DNA from: Actinomycetota bacterium
GTDB taxonomy: Bacteria > Actinomycetota > UBA4738 > HRBIN12
DNA length: 36,548 nucleotides
Reading direction: 5' to 3'
Assembly: GCA_005885035.1 (NCBI GenBank)
Contig: VAXZ01000111.1
Location: forward strand, 65,603-102,150
A model generated the notes under the pieces. The model saw only the letters and a list, made by a program, of their open reading frames with translations, did no database searches and had not been told where the DNA came from. Below are positions 1 to 8,994 of the stretch, piece by piece. The number at the start of each line of letters is the position of its first letter. Position 1 is the stretch's first letter. A program made the translations under genes and the position numbers.

Positions 1-92
1 AGCCTCGTCCACCCGATCCAACCGGTCCAGATCGCCGCGAACAGCATGACGATCGCGAGGGACTCATCCGTGCCGCCGGTGTGCGCGATCAT
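1..92 (-). CDS. Membrane protein, N-terminal fragment truncated by window edge
   Basis: Reverse complement from ATG at 92 reads MIAHTGGTDESLAIVMLFAAIWTGWIGWTR, hydrophobic; starts just after the stop of the upstream minus-strand gene (100..768). Confidence 0.5.
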   Translation of the reverse strand, partial: MIAHTGGTDESLAIVMLFAAIWTGWIGWTR

Positions 93-99
93 GCGGTGC

Positions 100-768
100 T
101 CACGACTCGCGTCGTCCCCTCCGCGTGCGCGCGAAGGCCGTGGCGCCCATCCCGAGGCCGATCGAACCGACGACCACGCCGATGATCGCGACCGTCGTGG
201 CGGAGCCGGCCGCGCTCTTCGCCGAGGCCGCCGCGGCGGTCGCGTCGGACAGCCGTCCGGCGTCCTGCTGGATCCGATCGGCGAGCTCCTGGTTCGTGGG
301 CGTGTTCACGGGCGGAAACGCCGCCTCGGCGGGATCTTGGACCTCGTCGAAGGTCTTGGGACCCGACGTGAGGGTTTCGTCGATCTTCGTGCCGCGCACC
401 GTGCCGGCGAGATGGAACGTGTACGGGCCCGGCTGCGATGGGATGAACCAGGCCCGGTAGTCCCCGGGCGTGCCGTCCCCTCCCACCTCGAAGTTGGGCT
501 CGAGCCGGAGGTCCGTCTGCTGCCCACCGAACGAGACCGTGACCTCCAACGCGTCCCCGAGTCCGACGATCGCGCGGCCGTGCTCCGTGAGGATGATCTG
601 CACGCTGTTGGGTTGCCCGACGTAGGCCGGCTCGGTGCCGAACCCGATCTCCATGTGGATCGGGCCGGCTTGCCGCTGCGCGTGCGCCAGCGCCTCGGGC
701 GCTCCGACGATCACCGTGAGTACGGCGAGCGCAGACGCCACGGCGAGCGCGCGCATGGAACGGTGCAT
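100..768 (-). CDS. Secreted/membrane-anchored protein of unknown function, YtkA/CopC-like beta-sandwich flavour
   Basis: 222-aa ORF with N-terminal signal peptide (MRALAVASALAVLTVIVGAPEALA), beta-rich middle and C-terminal TM (TTVAIIGVVVGSIGLGMGATAFA). Confidence 0.7.
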   Translation of the reverse strand: MHRSMRALAVASALAVLTVIVGAPEALAHAQRQAGPIHMEIGFGTEPAYVGQPNSVQIILTEHGRAIVGLGDALEVTVSFGGQQTDLRLEPNFEVGGDGTPGDYRAWFIPSQPGPYTFHLAGTVRGTKIDETLTSGPKTFDEVQDPAEAAFPPVNTPTNQELADRIQQDAGRLSDATAAAASAKSAAGSATTVAIIGVVVGSIGLGMGATAFARTRRGRRES

Positions 769-819
769 GGTCGAACTCCTTCGGTCGACGGCCGGGACGC
801 TCCTGACGGAGCCGGACGT

Positions 820-1389
820 CTACCGGGGAGGTCCGCGCTCGCCGAGGACGAGCCGGTCGGTGAACGCCGGGACTCCGGCGCGGAGGGAGAGCAACACCGG
901 AACGCTGCGACGGGGGGTCGGTGAAGCGGGCCCGAGGATCCCTGCGGCCGCGTCGGCTGCTCGAAGGACCAGCTTGATCACGGTCGCCATCAACACGCCG
1001 ACGGCCAGCTGCGCGACCGCGCCGACCGGCAGGACGTGCGTCAGGTCGTGCAGCGGCGCGCGCGCGGCGGATCGCTCGGCGACCTCGATCGCCGCGAAAG
1101 CCAGGAACTGGAAGGAGACGACCCGTGACGCGAGCGCGCGGAACGCCATCTCGCTCGCACCTCGTCCACGACCCAGCCGCCCGAGGAACGCCGTTGCGAG
1201 TCCGACCACGGTGGACACGAGCCCGGCGTGCACGGCGACGGGAAGGTACGCGTGTCCGGTGGAAGCCAGGAGCTGCGACCGAGTCTGGGCGAGGGGCGCG
1301 AGGATCGCGTACGTGAGCGCGTGACCGACGAACACACCGGTGAACGCGATCGACCAGACGATGCTGCGAGGGACGGGCAGCCGCGACAT
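820..1389 (-). CDS. Multi-pass integral membrane protein
   Basis: 189-aa ORF with several hydrophobic segments; same strand as 100..768. Confidence 0.65.
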   Translation of the reverse strand: MSRLPVPRSIVWSIAFTGVFVGHALTYAILAPLAQTRSQLLASTGHAYLPVAVHAGLVSTVVGLATAFLGRLGRGRGASEMAFRALASRVVSFQFLAFAAIEVAERSAARAPLHDLTHVLPVGAVAQLAVGVLMATVIKLVLRAADAAAGILGPASPTPRRSVPVLLSLRAGVPAFTDRLVLGERGPPR

Positions 1390-1430
1390 CGCCCCTATGC
1401 TACGTGCTCTCGATACGGGGGGAGCGGGTC

Positions 1431-2159
1431 GTGCTGGCGAAGGACGTGACGCGGGTCGGCGTGGTGGGTTTCGGTCTGATGGGTTCCGGGATCGCTCACG
1501 TCGTCGCTCGCGTCGGGATCGATGTCACCGTGGTGGAGCCCACCGAAGACCTCTTGGCGCGCGGACGCGAGCGGCTCGATGCGTCGACCGGCAGGGCGGT
1601 CGAGCGGGGCCGCGAGCTCGATCGCGTCGTCGGCCCTGACGCGGTGTTCGCGTCGAACACCTCGTCGATCCCGATCGCGACGCTCGCGTCGGCGACGTCT
1701 CGCCCGGACAGGGTCGTGGGCCTGCACTTCTTCAACCCCCCGCCGGCGATGGATCTGATCGAGGTCACGCCGTCGCTCATGACGAGCGCGGACACGGTCT
1801 CGTTCGCGCGCAGGTTCGGCGAGCGTCTGGGCAAGACGACGGTGCTCGCGAAGGACGAGGCGGGGTTCATCGTGAATCGGCTCCTCATCCCGTACCTGTG
1901 CGCCGCGATCCGGTTGCTCGACGAGGGGTTGGCCACTCGTGAGGACATCGACATGTCGATCGCGCTCGGGTTGAACCATCCGATGGGTCCGCTCCGCCTG
2001 GCCGACCTGATCGGACTCGACACCGTCCTGCAGATCGCCGACGTGCTCTTCGACGAGTTCCGCGAGCCGGCCTACGCGCCCCCGCCGCGACTGCGGCGGA
2101 TGGTCGCGGCCGGCCGGCTGGGGCGCAAGTCGGGTGCCGGTTTCTACGATTACGGCTGA
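1431..2159 (+). CDS. 3-hydroxyacyl-CoA (3-hydroxybutyryl-CoA) dehydrogenase family protein, internally shortened
   Basis: Rossmann motif VGVVGFGLMGSGIA, FASNTSSIPI, GLHFFNPPPAMDLIEV, GFIVNRLL, NHPMGPLRLADLIGLDT, GRKSGAGFYDYG. GTG start at 1431 preferred over 1404. Confidence 0.85.
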   Translation: MLAKDVTRVGVVGFGLMGSGIAHVVARVGIDVTVVEPTEDLLARGRERLDASTGRAVERGRELDRVVGPDAVFASNTSSIPIATLASATSRPDRVVGLHFFNPPPAMDLIEVTPSLMTSADTVSFARRFGERLGKTTVLAKDEAGFIVNRLLIPYLCAAIRLLDEGLATREDIDMSIALGLNHPMGPLRLADLIGLDTVLQIADVLFDEFREPAYAPPPRLRRMVAAGRLGRKSGAGFYDYG

Positions 2160-2166
2160 GCTCGGA

Positions 2167-2481
2167 TCACCGTTCCTCGGGCTCCGACGGCTTCGTCTCC
2201 TCCACGCACCGACATCCACGCGATCCGACGGTCGCCGCGTGCCTCGTCCTGGGCGCGAGGTCCAACCGATCTCCCGCGTGTAAGGCGACATCGCCATCCC
2301 CGGTATGGAAGACGATCGACCCTTCGAGGCAGAACAGGACCTTGTGATCGTCGTGCTCGTGCCAGCCGTAGCGATCCCGGGGATCGTTGCTCCAAGCGCG
2401 AGGCGCCGAGCATCCCTCTCGCCGCAGCGAGTCCGTCGCGTCGTCAGCCGTGGCCGCGCCGGGCGAGACGCGAGCGCGCAT
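2167..2481 (-). CDS. Cupin-domain protein
   Basis: 104 aa with cupin pattern WHEHDDHKVLFCLEGSIVFHTGDGDVALHAGDRLDLAPRTRHAA; ATG immediately follows the stop of the 2482..3111 gene. Confidence 0.75.
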   Translation of the reverse strand: MRARVSPGAATADDATDSLRREGCSAPRAWSNDPRDRYGWHEHDDHKVLFCLEGSIVFHTGDGDVALHAGDRLDLAPRTRHAATVGSRGCRCVEETKPSEPEER

Positions 2482-3111
2482 CTAGAGCGTGATCCCGAGG
2501 ACGGCACGAGCTCGCTCGAGATCGTCGCTCGGCACCATCAGCGCGCCGGTCGCGCGGCCCCGATCGTCGCTGGTCGCGGTCTCGACGTGGACCTCGATCC
2601 CCGCATCGCGGAGTCGCTCGAGCTGGGTCGCCATCCCGGCGAGCACGCCGGAGGCGACCTCGACGAAGGGGTCGTCGTCGTCCGTCGCATCGTCATCTCC
2701 GGCCTCCACGACGGCATCGATCAAACTCGGGTCACCCGTGTACTCGACCAGCACGGCCTGCGCCGCCGCGAGGTTCGTGTCATGGATCAGGACCTCGACA
2801 CCGCCGTCCTCCGTTCGCTCGCCCAGCCTCGTACCGATCCCCTCCGCTCCCAGGGCCTCGATCAGGCCCGGTGCGTCGTCTTCGACCATGACGGCGAGGA
2901 TCAACCGCTTGGGTGGACGTTCCTCACGGTCGAACAGATCGGACGACGACGCGTTTCCGCTCGCTTCATCGGTGTCCGCGCGGTAGGCGAAGCTCGCGGG
3001 AGCAACCCGGTGGGTCGGCCCATGCTCGAGCAGGCCGCCGCACTCGGTACAGATCGTGTATCCCGCTCGGTTCTCGGCACCGCAGTCGGGGCAATGGACG
3101 ACGTCGCTCAT
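2482..3111 (-). CDS. Zinc-ribbon protein with DUF2007-like repeats
   Basis: N-terminal CPDCGAENRAGYTICTECGG zinc ribbon, then alpha/beta repeats (RLILAVMVEDDAPGLIEALGAEGIGTRL..., AAQAVLVEYTGDPSLIDAV). Confidence 0.6.
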   Translation of the reverse strand: MSDVVHCPDCGAENRAGYTICTECGGLLEHGPTHRVAPASFAYRADTDEASGNASSSDLFDREERPPKRLILAVMVEDDAPGLIEALGAEGIGTRLGERTEDGGVEVLIHDTNLAAAQAVLVEYTGDPSLIDAVVEAGDDDATDDDDPFVEVASGVLAGMATQLERLRDAGIEVHVETATSDDRGRATGALMVPSDDLERARAVLGITL

Positions 3112-3121
3112 CCGATCGGCG

Positions 3122-3388
3122 TCAACGAACGTCGGCGCGCCCGTTCATGGGCGGCACGCCCTTGCGGGCGAACTCGACCCACTGCCCGTGCCACGGCTCG
3201 CGTGCGAACCGCCGCACCTGGAGCGCGCCGTACCCGGTCGCCTCGATCCGGCCCTGGAGCACCCACGGCGCGGGCTTCGGATCGTCCTCGACGAAGTAGC
3301 GCTCGAGCGCCATGAGGGCGGCGCGTTCCTCTTCCGGGGTCAACCCCTCCGGAAGGTCGAAGCGCCGTCCGCCCTCGGTTTCGAACAT
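3122..3388 (-). CDS. Small acyl-CoA carboxylase epsilon-like subunit
   Basis: 88 aa, directly downstream of the carboxyltransferase beta gene; pattern LTPEEERAALMALERYFVEDDPKPAPWVLQGRIEATG. Confidence 0.55.
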   Translation of the reverse strand: MFETEGGRRFDLPEGLTPEEERAALMALERYFVEDDPKPAPWVLQGRIEATGYGALQVRRFAREPWHGQWVEFARKGVPPMNGRADVR

Positions 3389-3398
3389 GCGGCTCCTC

Positions 3399-4985
3399 CT
3401 AGAGCGGGATGTTCCCGTGCTTGCGGGCGGGGACGGACTCCCGTTTCGTGGAGAGCATCCGGAGCGCCCGGATCAGGCGGGGCCGGGTCTCGGCGGGCTC
3501 GATCACCTCGTCCACGAACCCCCGCTCGGCGGCCGCATACGGGGTCGAGAACTTGTCTCGGTACTCGCGGATCAGCTCGGCGCGCTTCAGTCCTGGGTCG
3601 GCGGCCCGCTCGATCTCTCTCTTGAACACGATGTTGACCGCTCCCTCGGCCCCCATCACCGCGATCTCGGCCGTCGGCCAGGCGAACGAGACGTCCGCCC
3701 GAAGGTGCTTGGAGTTCATGACGAGGTAGGCGCCGCCGTACGCCTTACGCGTGATCACCGTCATCCGTGGCACGGTCGCCTCCGCGAACGCGTAGAGCAA
3801 CTTGGCTCCGTGCCGGATGATGCCGTTGTACTCCTGTTGCGTTCCCGGCAGGAACCCCGGCACGTCGACGAAGGTCAGGATCGGGATGTTGAACGCGTCG
3901 CAGAACCGAACGAACCGCGACGCCTTCTCGCTGGCGTCGATGTCGAGCGTCCCGGCTCGAACCTTCGGCTGATTCGCGACCACCCCGATGCTCCGTCCGT
4001 CGAGCCGCGCGAACCCGATCACGATGCTGTCGGCCCAGAGCGGGAAGACCTCGAGGAAGTCCCCGTCGTCCACCACGTAGCGGATCACCTCGTGCATGTC
4101 ATAGGGCTCTTGCGCCCGATCGGGGATCAGGTGCGTCAGCGCCTCGGCTCGACGCTCGGGGTCGTCGGTGCTCGCGTACCCGGGCGGATCTTCGAGGTTG
4201 TTCGATGGGAGGAACGACAGCAGGTACCGGACGCGCTGCAGGACGTCCTCGTCGTCCTCGCCCACGAACGAGGCGACGCCGGATTCGGTCGCGTGCGTCA
4301 TGGCACCGCCGAGCGCCTCCATCGTCACGTCTTCGCCCGTCACCGTCTTGATCACATCCGGGCCCGTGATGAACATATGCGACGTTTCCTTCACCATGAA
4401 GGTGAAGTCGGTGATCGCCGGTGAGTACACCGCGCCGCCGGCGCACGGGCCCATGATCACGCTGATCTGCGGGATCACGCCGGACGCGCGGACGTTCCGC
4501 TCGAAGATGTATCCATAGCCGGCGAGGCTGGCGGCGCCCTCCTGGATCCGTGCCCCGCCGGAGTCGTTGATCTGGATGAAGGGCGCACCGGTCTGCAAGG
4601 CGAGGTCCATGACCTTGCACACCTTCTGCGCGTGTACCTCGCCCATCGATCCACCGAACACGGTGAAGTCCTGCGACGCCACGAAGACCTTCCGTCCGTC
4701 GATCGTGCCGTAGCCCGTGATCGCTCCGTCGCCGGCCGGTCGACGCTTCTCCATCCCGAAGTCATGCGAGCGATGGACGGCGAAGGGATCGGTCTCCACG
4801 AAGGACCCGATGTCCATCAGGATGTCGAGCCGCTCGCGTGCGGTCAGCTTGCCCTTGTCGTGCTGTCGCTGAGCTGCCTCGCGTCCTCCCGGCTGGAGCG
4901 CGGACCTGCGGCGCTTGTGGAGCTCGTCGATCCGATCCTCGATCGTGCGGTCGGCGGGGGCGGCTGCCTTCTCGGTCTTCGCCAT
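3399..4985 (-). CDS. pccB: Acyl-CoA (propionyl-CoA-type) carboxylase, carboxyltransferase beta subunit
   Basis: 528 aa; [91 protein letters not shown]. Confidence 0.95.
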   Translation of the reverse strand: MAKTEKAAAPADRTIEDRIDELHKRRRSALQPGGREAAQRQHDKGKLTARERLDILMDIGSFVETDPFAVHRSHDFGMEKRRPAGDGAITGYGTIDGRKVFVASQDFTVFGGSMGEVHAQKVCKVMDLALQTGAPFIQINDSGGARIQEGAASLAGYGYIFERNVRASGVIPQISVIMGPCAGGAVYSPAITDFTFMVKETSHMFITGPDVIKTVTGEDVTMEALGGAMTHATESGVASFVGEDDEDVLQRVRYLLSFLPSNNLEDPPGYASTDDPERRAEALTHLIPDRAQEPYDMHEVIRYVVDDGDFLEVFPLWADSIVIGFARLDGRSIGVVANQPKVRAGTLDIDASEKASRFVRFCDAFNIPILTFVDVPGFLPGTQQEYNGIIRHGAKLLYAFAEATVPRMTVITRKAYGGAYLVMNSKHLRADVSFAWPTAEIAVMGAEGAVNIVFKREIERAADPGLKRAELIREYRDKFSTPYAAAERGFVDEVIEPAETRPRLIRALRMLSTKRESVPARKHGNIPL

Positions 4986-5010
4986 AGCGGGGAGTCTAGC
5001 GACGGCGCCG

Positions 5011-5463
5011 CTAGCAGGCCTTCACGGGCCAGCCGGCACGCCGCCAACCTCCGAGCGCACGCACCATCCGGACCGTCACGATCGCGTTCGAGCGACCGGA
5101 GAGCGCCGAGGACGACAGCATCCAACTCGGTTGCGTGTACGTCGTGAAACGCAACGGCCAGTAGGTCGCCGAGTGCTGGTAGAGGCCAAGGTACTTCCCC
5201 TTGGGCGAGCTGGCGGACGGGATGAGTCCGCTCTCGCGCCGAGCGATGCAGATCGCGCGTGCCGCCCCGCCCGTGATGGGACCGTACACGCCAACGGCGC
5301 ACCGGATCAGTCGTTCGGAGAAGTGCTGGATCGCCTCCCCGTCGCGGCGGGTGAGCTCGCAGGGGTGATGCGGATGTCGTCCCGCCGCCGCCGGGGATGG
5401 GAGGAGGAGGGTCGAGACGACGAGGACCGCGACCAGCAGGAGCGTGCGCACGCGTCGCTGCAC
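5011..5463 (-). CDS. Secreted transglycosylase/lysozyme-like protein
   Basis: GTG at 5463 gives 150 aa: signal peptide [27 protein letters not shown], then [11 protein letters not shown] and [10 protein letters not shown], resembling transglycosylase folds. Confidence 0.6.
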   Translation of the reverse strand: MQRRVRTLLLVAVLVVSTLLLPSPAAAGRHPHHPCELTRRDGEAIQHFSERLIRCAVGVYGPITGGAARAICIARRESGLIPSASSPKGKYLGLYQHSATYWPLRFTTYTQPSWMLSSSALSGRSNAIVTVRMVRALGGWRRAGWPVKAC

Positions 5464-5528
5464 GGATCCGGACCCTAGCACGAGCGTTCCACGACGCCCC
5501 GCGCGCCGGTTGGCTTGCAGAGCACCCC

Positions 5529-6083
5529 TCAGCGCGCGTCCCCCGGTCCGCCGGCGCGCCAGTACTCGCCGTGGTCTCGACCGAGGAGGCCCTCGTCCAC
5601 GAGCGCTCGGCGGAGCGCGGCGTGATCGTTGAAGAACCGCGCGACGATGCCGTTGACCTCCTTCTCGTCGTAGCGCCGTCCCGGTTCGAACTCGATCGCG
5701 ATCCGTTCGAGGACCATCCGGCGCTTCGACCTCTTCGTCGGGATCTCGGTCAGGCGGCCGTTGCGGAAGAACGTCCGCAGGACCGACCTCTCGGTCGGGG
5801 TGACCGCTCCGAGCACCAGCCCGGTCTCGCGCGGCGGGCCGACCTGCTCCGCGGCCCACCGCAACGTGTCCCGGTCGAGCCAGTAGGAAGCGCGATCCTG
5901 GCTCACCCTCGCCACGCCGGCCGACGCGAGACGGTTGAGGTGGGTGCGGACCCGTTCGACCGGGAGGTCGAGCGCCTCGGCGAGCGTCCGTGCGCTCGCG
6001 GGCCCTCGAGCGAGGATGCCGGCGATCGCCAGGCGTTGGGGGTCGGCGAGCGCGCGCAGGATCTCGTCGGGCGTCTCGGCCAT
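5529..6083 (-). CDS. ArsR-like winged-HTH protein with DUF2087 domain
   Basis: 184 aa from ATG 6083: EILRALADPQRLAIAGILARGPASARTLAEALDLPVERVRTHLNRLASAGV, then DUF2087-like C-terminus (RTFFRNGRLTEIPTKRSKRRMVLERIA..F..GRRYDEKEVN). Confidence 0.8.
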   Translation of the reverse strand: MAETPDEILRALADPQRLAIAGILARGPASARTLAEALDLPVERVRTHLNRLASAGVARVSQDRASYWLDRDTLRWAAEQVGPPRETGLVLGAVTPTERSVLRTFFRNGRLTEIPTKRSKRRMVLERIAIEFEPGRRYDEKEVNGIVARFFNDHAALRRALVDEGLLGRDHGEYWRAGGPGDAR

Positions 6084-6110
6084 GTCGGTGCTCCCCCGTA
6101 GCATGCTCGC

Positions 6111-7076
6111 ATGCAGCTGACGGACCCGCAGCGTCGGACCCTCCAGCAGCTGATCGGCACCGGGGAGCGCCCGGTGTTCCCTGCGGACCTCGCGCAACGG
6201 CTCCGCGATCGGATCGAGGGAGCGGCCCGGAGCCTCGACCTGCCGGACGGGCTCTGGCTCGGCAAGGAGAAGCTGAACGATCTCGGCCGGTGCGAGGGCG
6301 CCTTCTCCTCCAAGATCGCGGGCGAAGCGCCGCCGTTCGAGCATGGACGCGCGAGCGCCACGGGCGTCCTCCAGCACCGCGCGATCGAGGTGGTGGTCGG
6401 CGCGCGCGAGGCCCTCGACCCCCATACCGCTGCCGAGCTCTCCGTCGAACGCACCGTGGAGAAGGAGGAGCGCTTCGCGGAGTACTGGGCGGGGCTGCCC
6501 GCTCCGGAGCGCGACGACATCCAGATGGAGGTCGTTCGGCGGACGATCCTGTTCGAGGCGTCGTTCCCGCCGCTCCGAGAGCTCCGTCGCGAGCTCTCGC
6601 CCGCGACGGAGCTCTCGGTGCGCGCCGAGCTGCTCGGCGGGGCGCTCGTGATCTCGGGCAAGCTCGATCTGCTCCTGGGGGCGCCGGACCGGCTGGAGCC
6701 CATGCGCGCCACGCGGATCGCGATCGACCTGAAGACGGGAAGCGCCTATCCCCAATACGCCGAGGACAACCGGCTCTACGCGCTGGTCCTCGCGTTGCGT
6801 TTCGGCGTCCCGCCGTTCCGGGTCGCCTCGTTCTTCCTCGAGGGCGGGACGTGGCAGGCCGAGGACGTCGATGAAGGCACCCTGTTCCATGCCGCCGATC
6901 GGGTCGTGGAGGCTGCTCGGTCCGCGGCCGCGATCCACAACGGTCGGGAGCCGGGCCTCACGCCAGGCCCGTGGTGTGGCTGGTGCCCGCGGGTGCAGGT
7001 GTGCCCCGCGGCCGACCCCGATGCCCGGTCATCGGTGGCGGAACCATCCGTTGTCGGCTCAGCCGACCGTCGCTAG
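6111..7076 (+). CDS. Standalone RecB/Cas4/AddB-like PD-(D/E)XK nuclease with putative Fe-S cysteine cluster
   Basis: ISGKLDLLLG...IAIDLKTGSAY nuclease core; one N-terminal Cys (DLGRCEG) plus C-terminal CGWCPRVQVC. Confidence 0.75.
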   Translation: MQLTDPQRRTLQQLIGTGERPVFPADLAQRLRDRIEGAARSLDLPDGLWLGKEKLNDLGRCEGAFSSKIAGEAPPFEHGRASATGVLQHRAIEVVVGAREALDPHTAAELSVERTVEKEERFAEYWAGLPAPERDDIQMEVVRRTILFEASFPPLRELRRELSPATELSVRAELLGGALVISGKLDLLLGAPDRLEPMRATRIAIDLKTGSAYPQYAEDNRLYALVLALRFGVPPFRVASFFLEGGTWQAEDVDEGTLFHAADRVVEAARSAAAIHNGREPGLTPGPWCGWCPRVQVCPAADPDARSSVAEPSVVGSADRR

Positions 7077-7120
7077 GGTTCCGCAACCCACTGGCGCGGC
7101 GTGAGCGAGGGGTTCGTTGC

Positions 7121-8362
7121 ATGGGCAAGGACGTCTACGACATCGGTGAGCTCCCGCCGCTCGGCGAGGTTCCACCCCGCATGCATGGGATGCTCGTCCG
7201 TCCCGACCGGCTCGGCGACCCCAGCGACGCCATACGGGACGAGGTGATCGACGTCCCCCAGGTCGGGCCGCACGACGTCCTGGTCGCCACCATGGCTGCG
7301 GGGGTCAACTTCAACAACGTCTGGGCCGCCCGGGGTGTCCCGATCGACGTCACGAAGGGTCAGTCGCGATGGGGTGAGCCCACCGACTTCCACATCGTCG
7401 GCTCGGACGCGAGTGGGGTCGTTTACGCCGTGGGCTCGGACGTGCGAGATGTCCAACCGGGAGATGAGGTGGTCGTTCACCCGGGGCAATGGAACCTCGA
7501 CGACCCCTGGGTCATGTCGGGCAAGGATCCGGGGCTCGCATCCAGCTTCCGCGTGTGGGGCTACGACACGTGCTGGGGATCCATGGCGCAGTTCACGAAG
7601 GTCCAGGAGCACCAGTGCTTGCCGAAGGCAGATCATCTGACGTGGGAGGAGGCCGCGGCTCCGACGCTCACGGGTGGCACCGCGTACCGGATGCTCTTCG
7701 GGTGGCCACCCCACACGGTTGAACAGGGTGACCTCGTCCTCGTCTGGGGCGGAGCGGGGGGATTGGGGTCACTGGCGATCCAGCTGGTCACCCACGCCGG
7801 CGGTCGGGCGGTCGCGGTGGTCGGCTCTCCGGAGAAGGCCGAGTACTGCCGGTCACTCGGCGCGGTCGGCTCCATCAACCGGAAGGACTTCAGCCATTGG
7901 GGCGTGCCCCCCAGGTGGGACGCGCCCGGATGGAAGGAGTGGCTGGAGGGTGCGAAGGCGTTCGGGAAGGCGATCTGGGAGGCGGTGGGCGAGAAGACCA
8001 ACCCTCGCATCGTCTTCGAGCATCCCGGGGAGGACACTATCCCCACATCGAACTTCGTGTGCGACCGGGGCGGGATGATCGTGATCTGCGCGGGAACCTC
8101 GGGATACGACACCCTGATCGACGTTCGCTACCTCTGGTACCTGCAGAAGCGATACCAGGGCTCCCACCTGATGAACACCGAGCAAGCGGCCGCGTTCAAC
8201 GACCTCGTGCGTGACGGGACGATCACTGCGACGCTCGGCACCGCGTACGCCTACGACCAGATCCCCGCCGTCCATCACCTGATGGAGGAAGGCGGGCTCC
8301 CGGAGGGGAACGTCAGCTGCCTCGTGAACGCGCCGCAGACGGGCCTCACGACCCTTCGCTGA
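7121..8362 (+). CDS. ccr: Crotonyl-CoA carboxylase/reductase
   Basis: GVNFNNVWAA, FHIVGSDASGVVYAVG, VWGYDTCWGSMAQF, LTWEEAAAPTLTGGTAYRMLFG, VLVWGGAGGLGSLAIQL, VFEHPGEDTIPTSNFVCDRGGMIVICAGTSGY, RYLWYLQKRYQGSH. ATG at 7121. Confidence 0.93.
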   Translation: MGKDVYDIGELPPLGEVPPRMHGMLVRPDRLGDPSDAIRDEVIDVPQVGPHDVLVATMAAGVNFNNVWAARGVPIDVTKGQSRWGEPTDFHIVGSDASGVVYAVGSDVRDVQPGDEVVVHPGQWNLDDPWVMSGKDPGLASSFRVWGYDTCWGSMAQFTKVQEHQCLPKADHLTWEEAAAPTLTGGTAYRMLFGWPPHTVEQGDLVLVWGGAGGLGSLAIQLVTHAGGRAVAVVGSPEKAEYCRSLGAVGSINRKDFSHWGVPPRWDAPGWKEWLEGAKAFGKAIWEAVGEKTNPRIVFEHPGEDTIPTSNFVCDRGGMIVICAGTSGYDTLIDVRYLWYLQKRYQGSHLMNTEQAAAFNDLVRDGTITATLGTAYAYDQIPAVHHLMEEGGLPEGNVSCLVNAPQTGLTTLR

Positions 8363-8386
8363 AGGCCTGAGGGCTGGCGGGTCGGT

Positions 8387-8797
8387 TCAGCCCGGCTGGA
8401 CGAGCTCGACCAAGACACCGCCCATCGATCTCGGATGCACGAACGCGATCAAGGTGTCCCTCGAGCCCTGCCGGGGCACACGGTCCACCAGACCCGCGCC
8501 CTGCGCGCTCAGGTCCTCCAGCGCGGCGGCGACGTCACGGACCCGATAGGCGACGTGGTGGAGACCCGGTCCACGCGTCGCGAGCGAGCGTCCCACCGAG
8601 GAGTCCGGCCCGATCGCCCCGAGCAGCTGGATGAACGAGGACCCGACCGCGAAGAGCACTTCGTCGACCCCTTGGTCCTCGACGCGTTCTCGGTGGACAG
8701 GCTCGATCCCCAGCAACGTGCGGTACCGCTCGACCGAACCCTCCAGATCCTCGACCGCGATCCCTACGTGGTCGATGTCCAAGAGATGGATCGTCAC
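8387..8797 (-). CDS. mce: Methylmalonyl-CoA epimerase (VOC/glyoxalase fold)
   Basis: 136 aa from GTG 8797: LDIDHVGIAVEDLEGSVERYRTLLGIEPVHRE...GPGLHHVAYRV...FVHPRSMGGVLVELVQ. Confidence 0.9.
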   Translation of the reverse strand: MTIHLLDIDHVGIAVEDLEGSVERYRTLLGIEPVHRERVEDQGVDEVLFAVGSSFIQLLGAIGPDSSVGRSLATRGPGLHHVAYRVRDVAAALEDLSAQGAGLVDRVPRQGSRDTLIAFVHPRSMGGVLVELVQPG

Positions 8798-8994
8798 GCT
8801 TCCCCCATCACGATCTCCTGCGCCGACCCATCGCGAAGAGACCCTATCCATCTTCCCTCGATGCTGCGGCCGAGGTTCCCCAGAGGTCTGGACATCCGGT
8901 CCCCCGACCGAGCCGAAGGTCCGATAGCCGGGTGAGGCCATCCGATGTACGGTGGATCGATCGGGAATCTCCCCACGACGAGGAGCACGCGCTC

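Noticed and set aside
1395-2507. 370-aa minus-strand ORF
   Set aside because: Antisense to the 3-hydroxyacyl-CoA dehydrogenase and out of frame with the cupin gene; no recognisable domain.
6084-6938. N-terminal extension of the 5529..6938 minus ORF
   Set aside because: Antisense to the PD-(D/E)XK nuclease; the real HTH/DUF2087 gene starts at ATG 6083.
8371-8393. GGGCTG...CAGCCC between convergent ccr and mce, considered as a terminator
   Set aside because: Only a 6-bp stem with an 11-nt loop and no T-tract; too weak to call.
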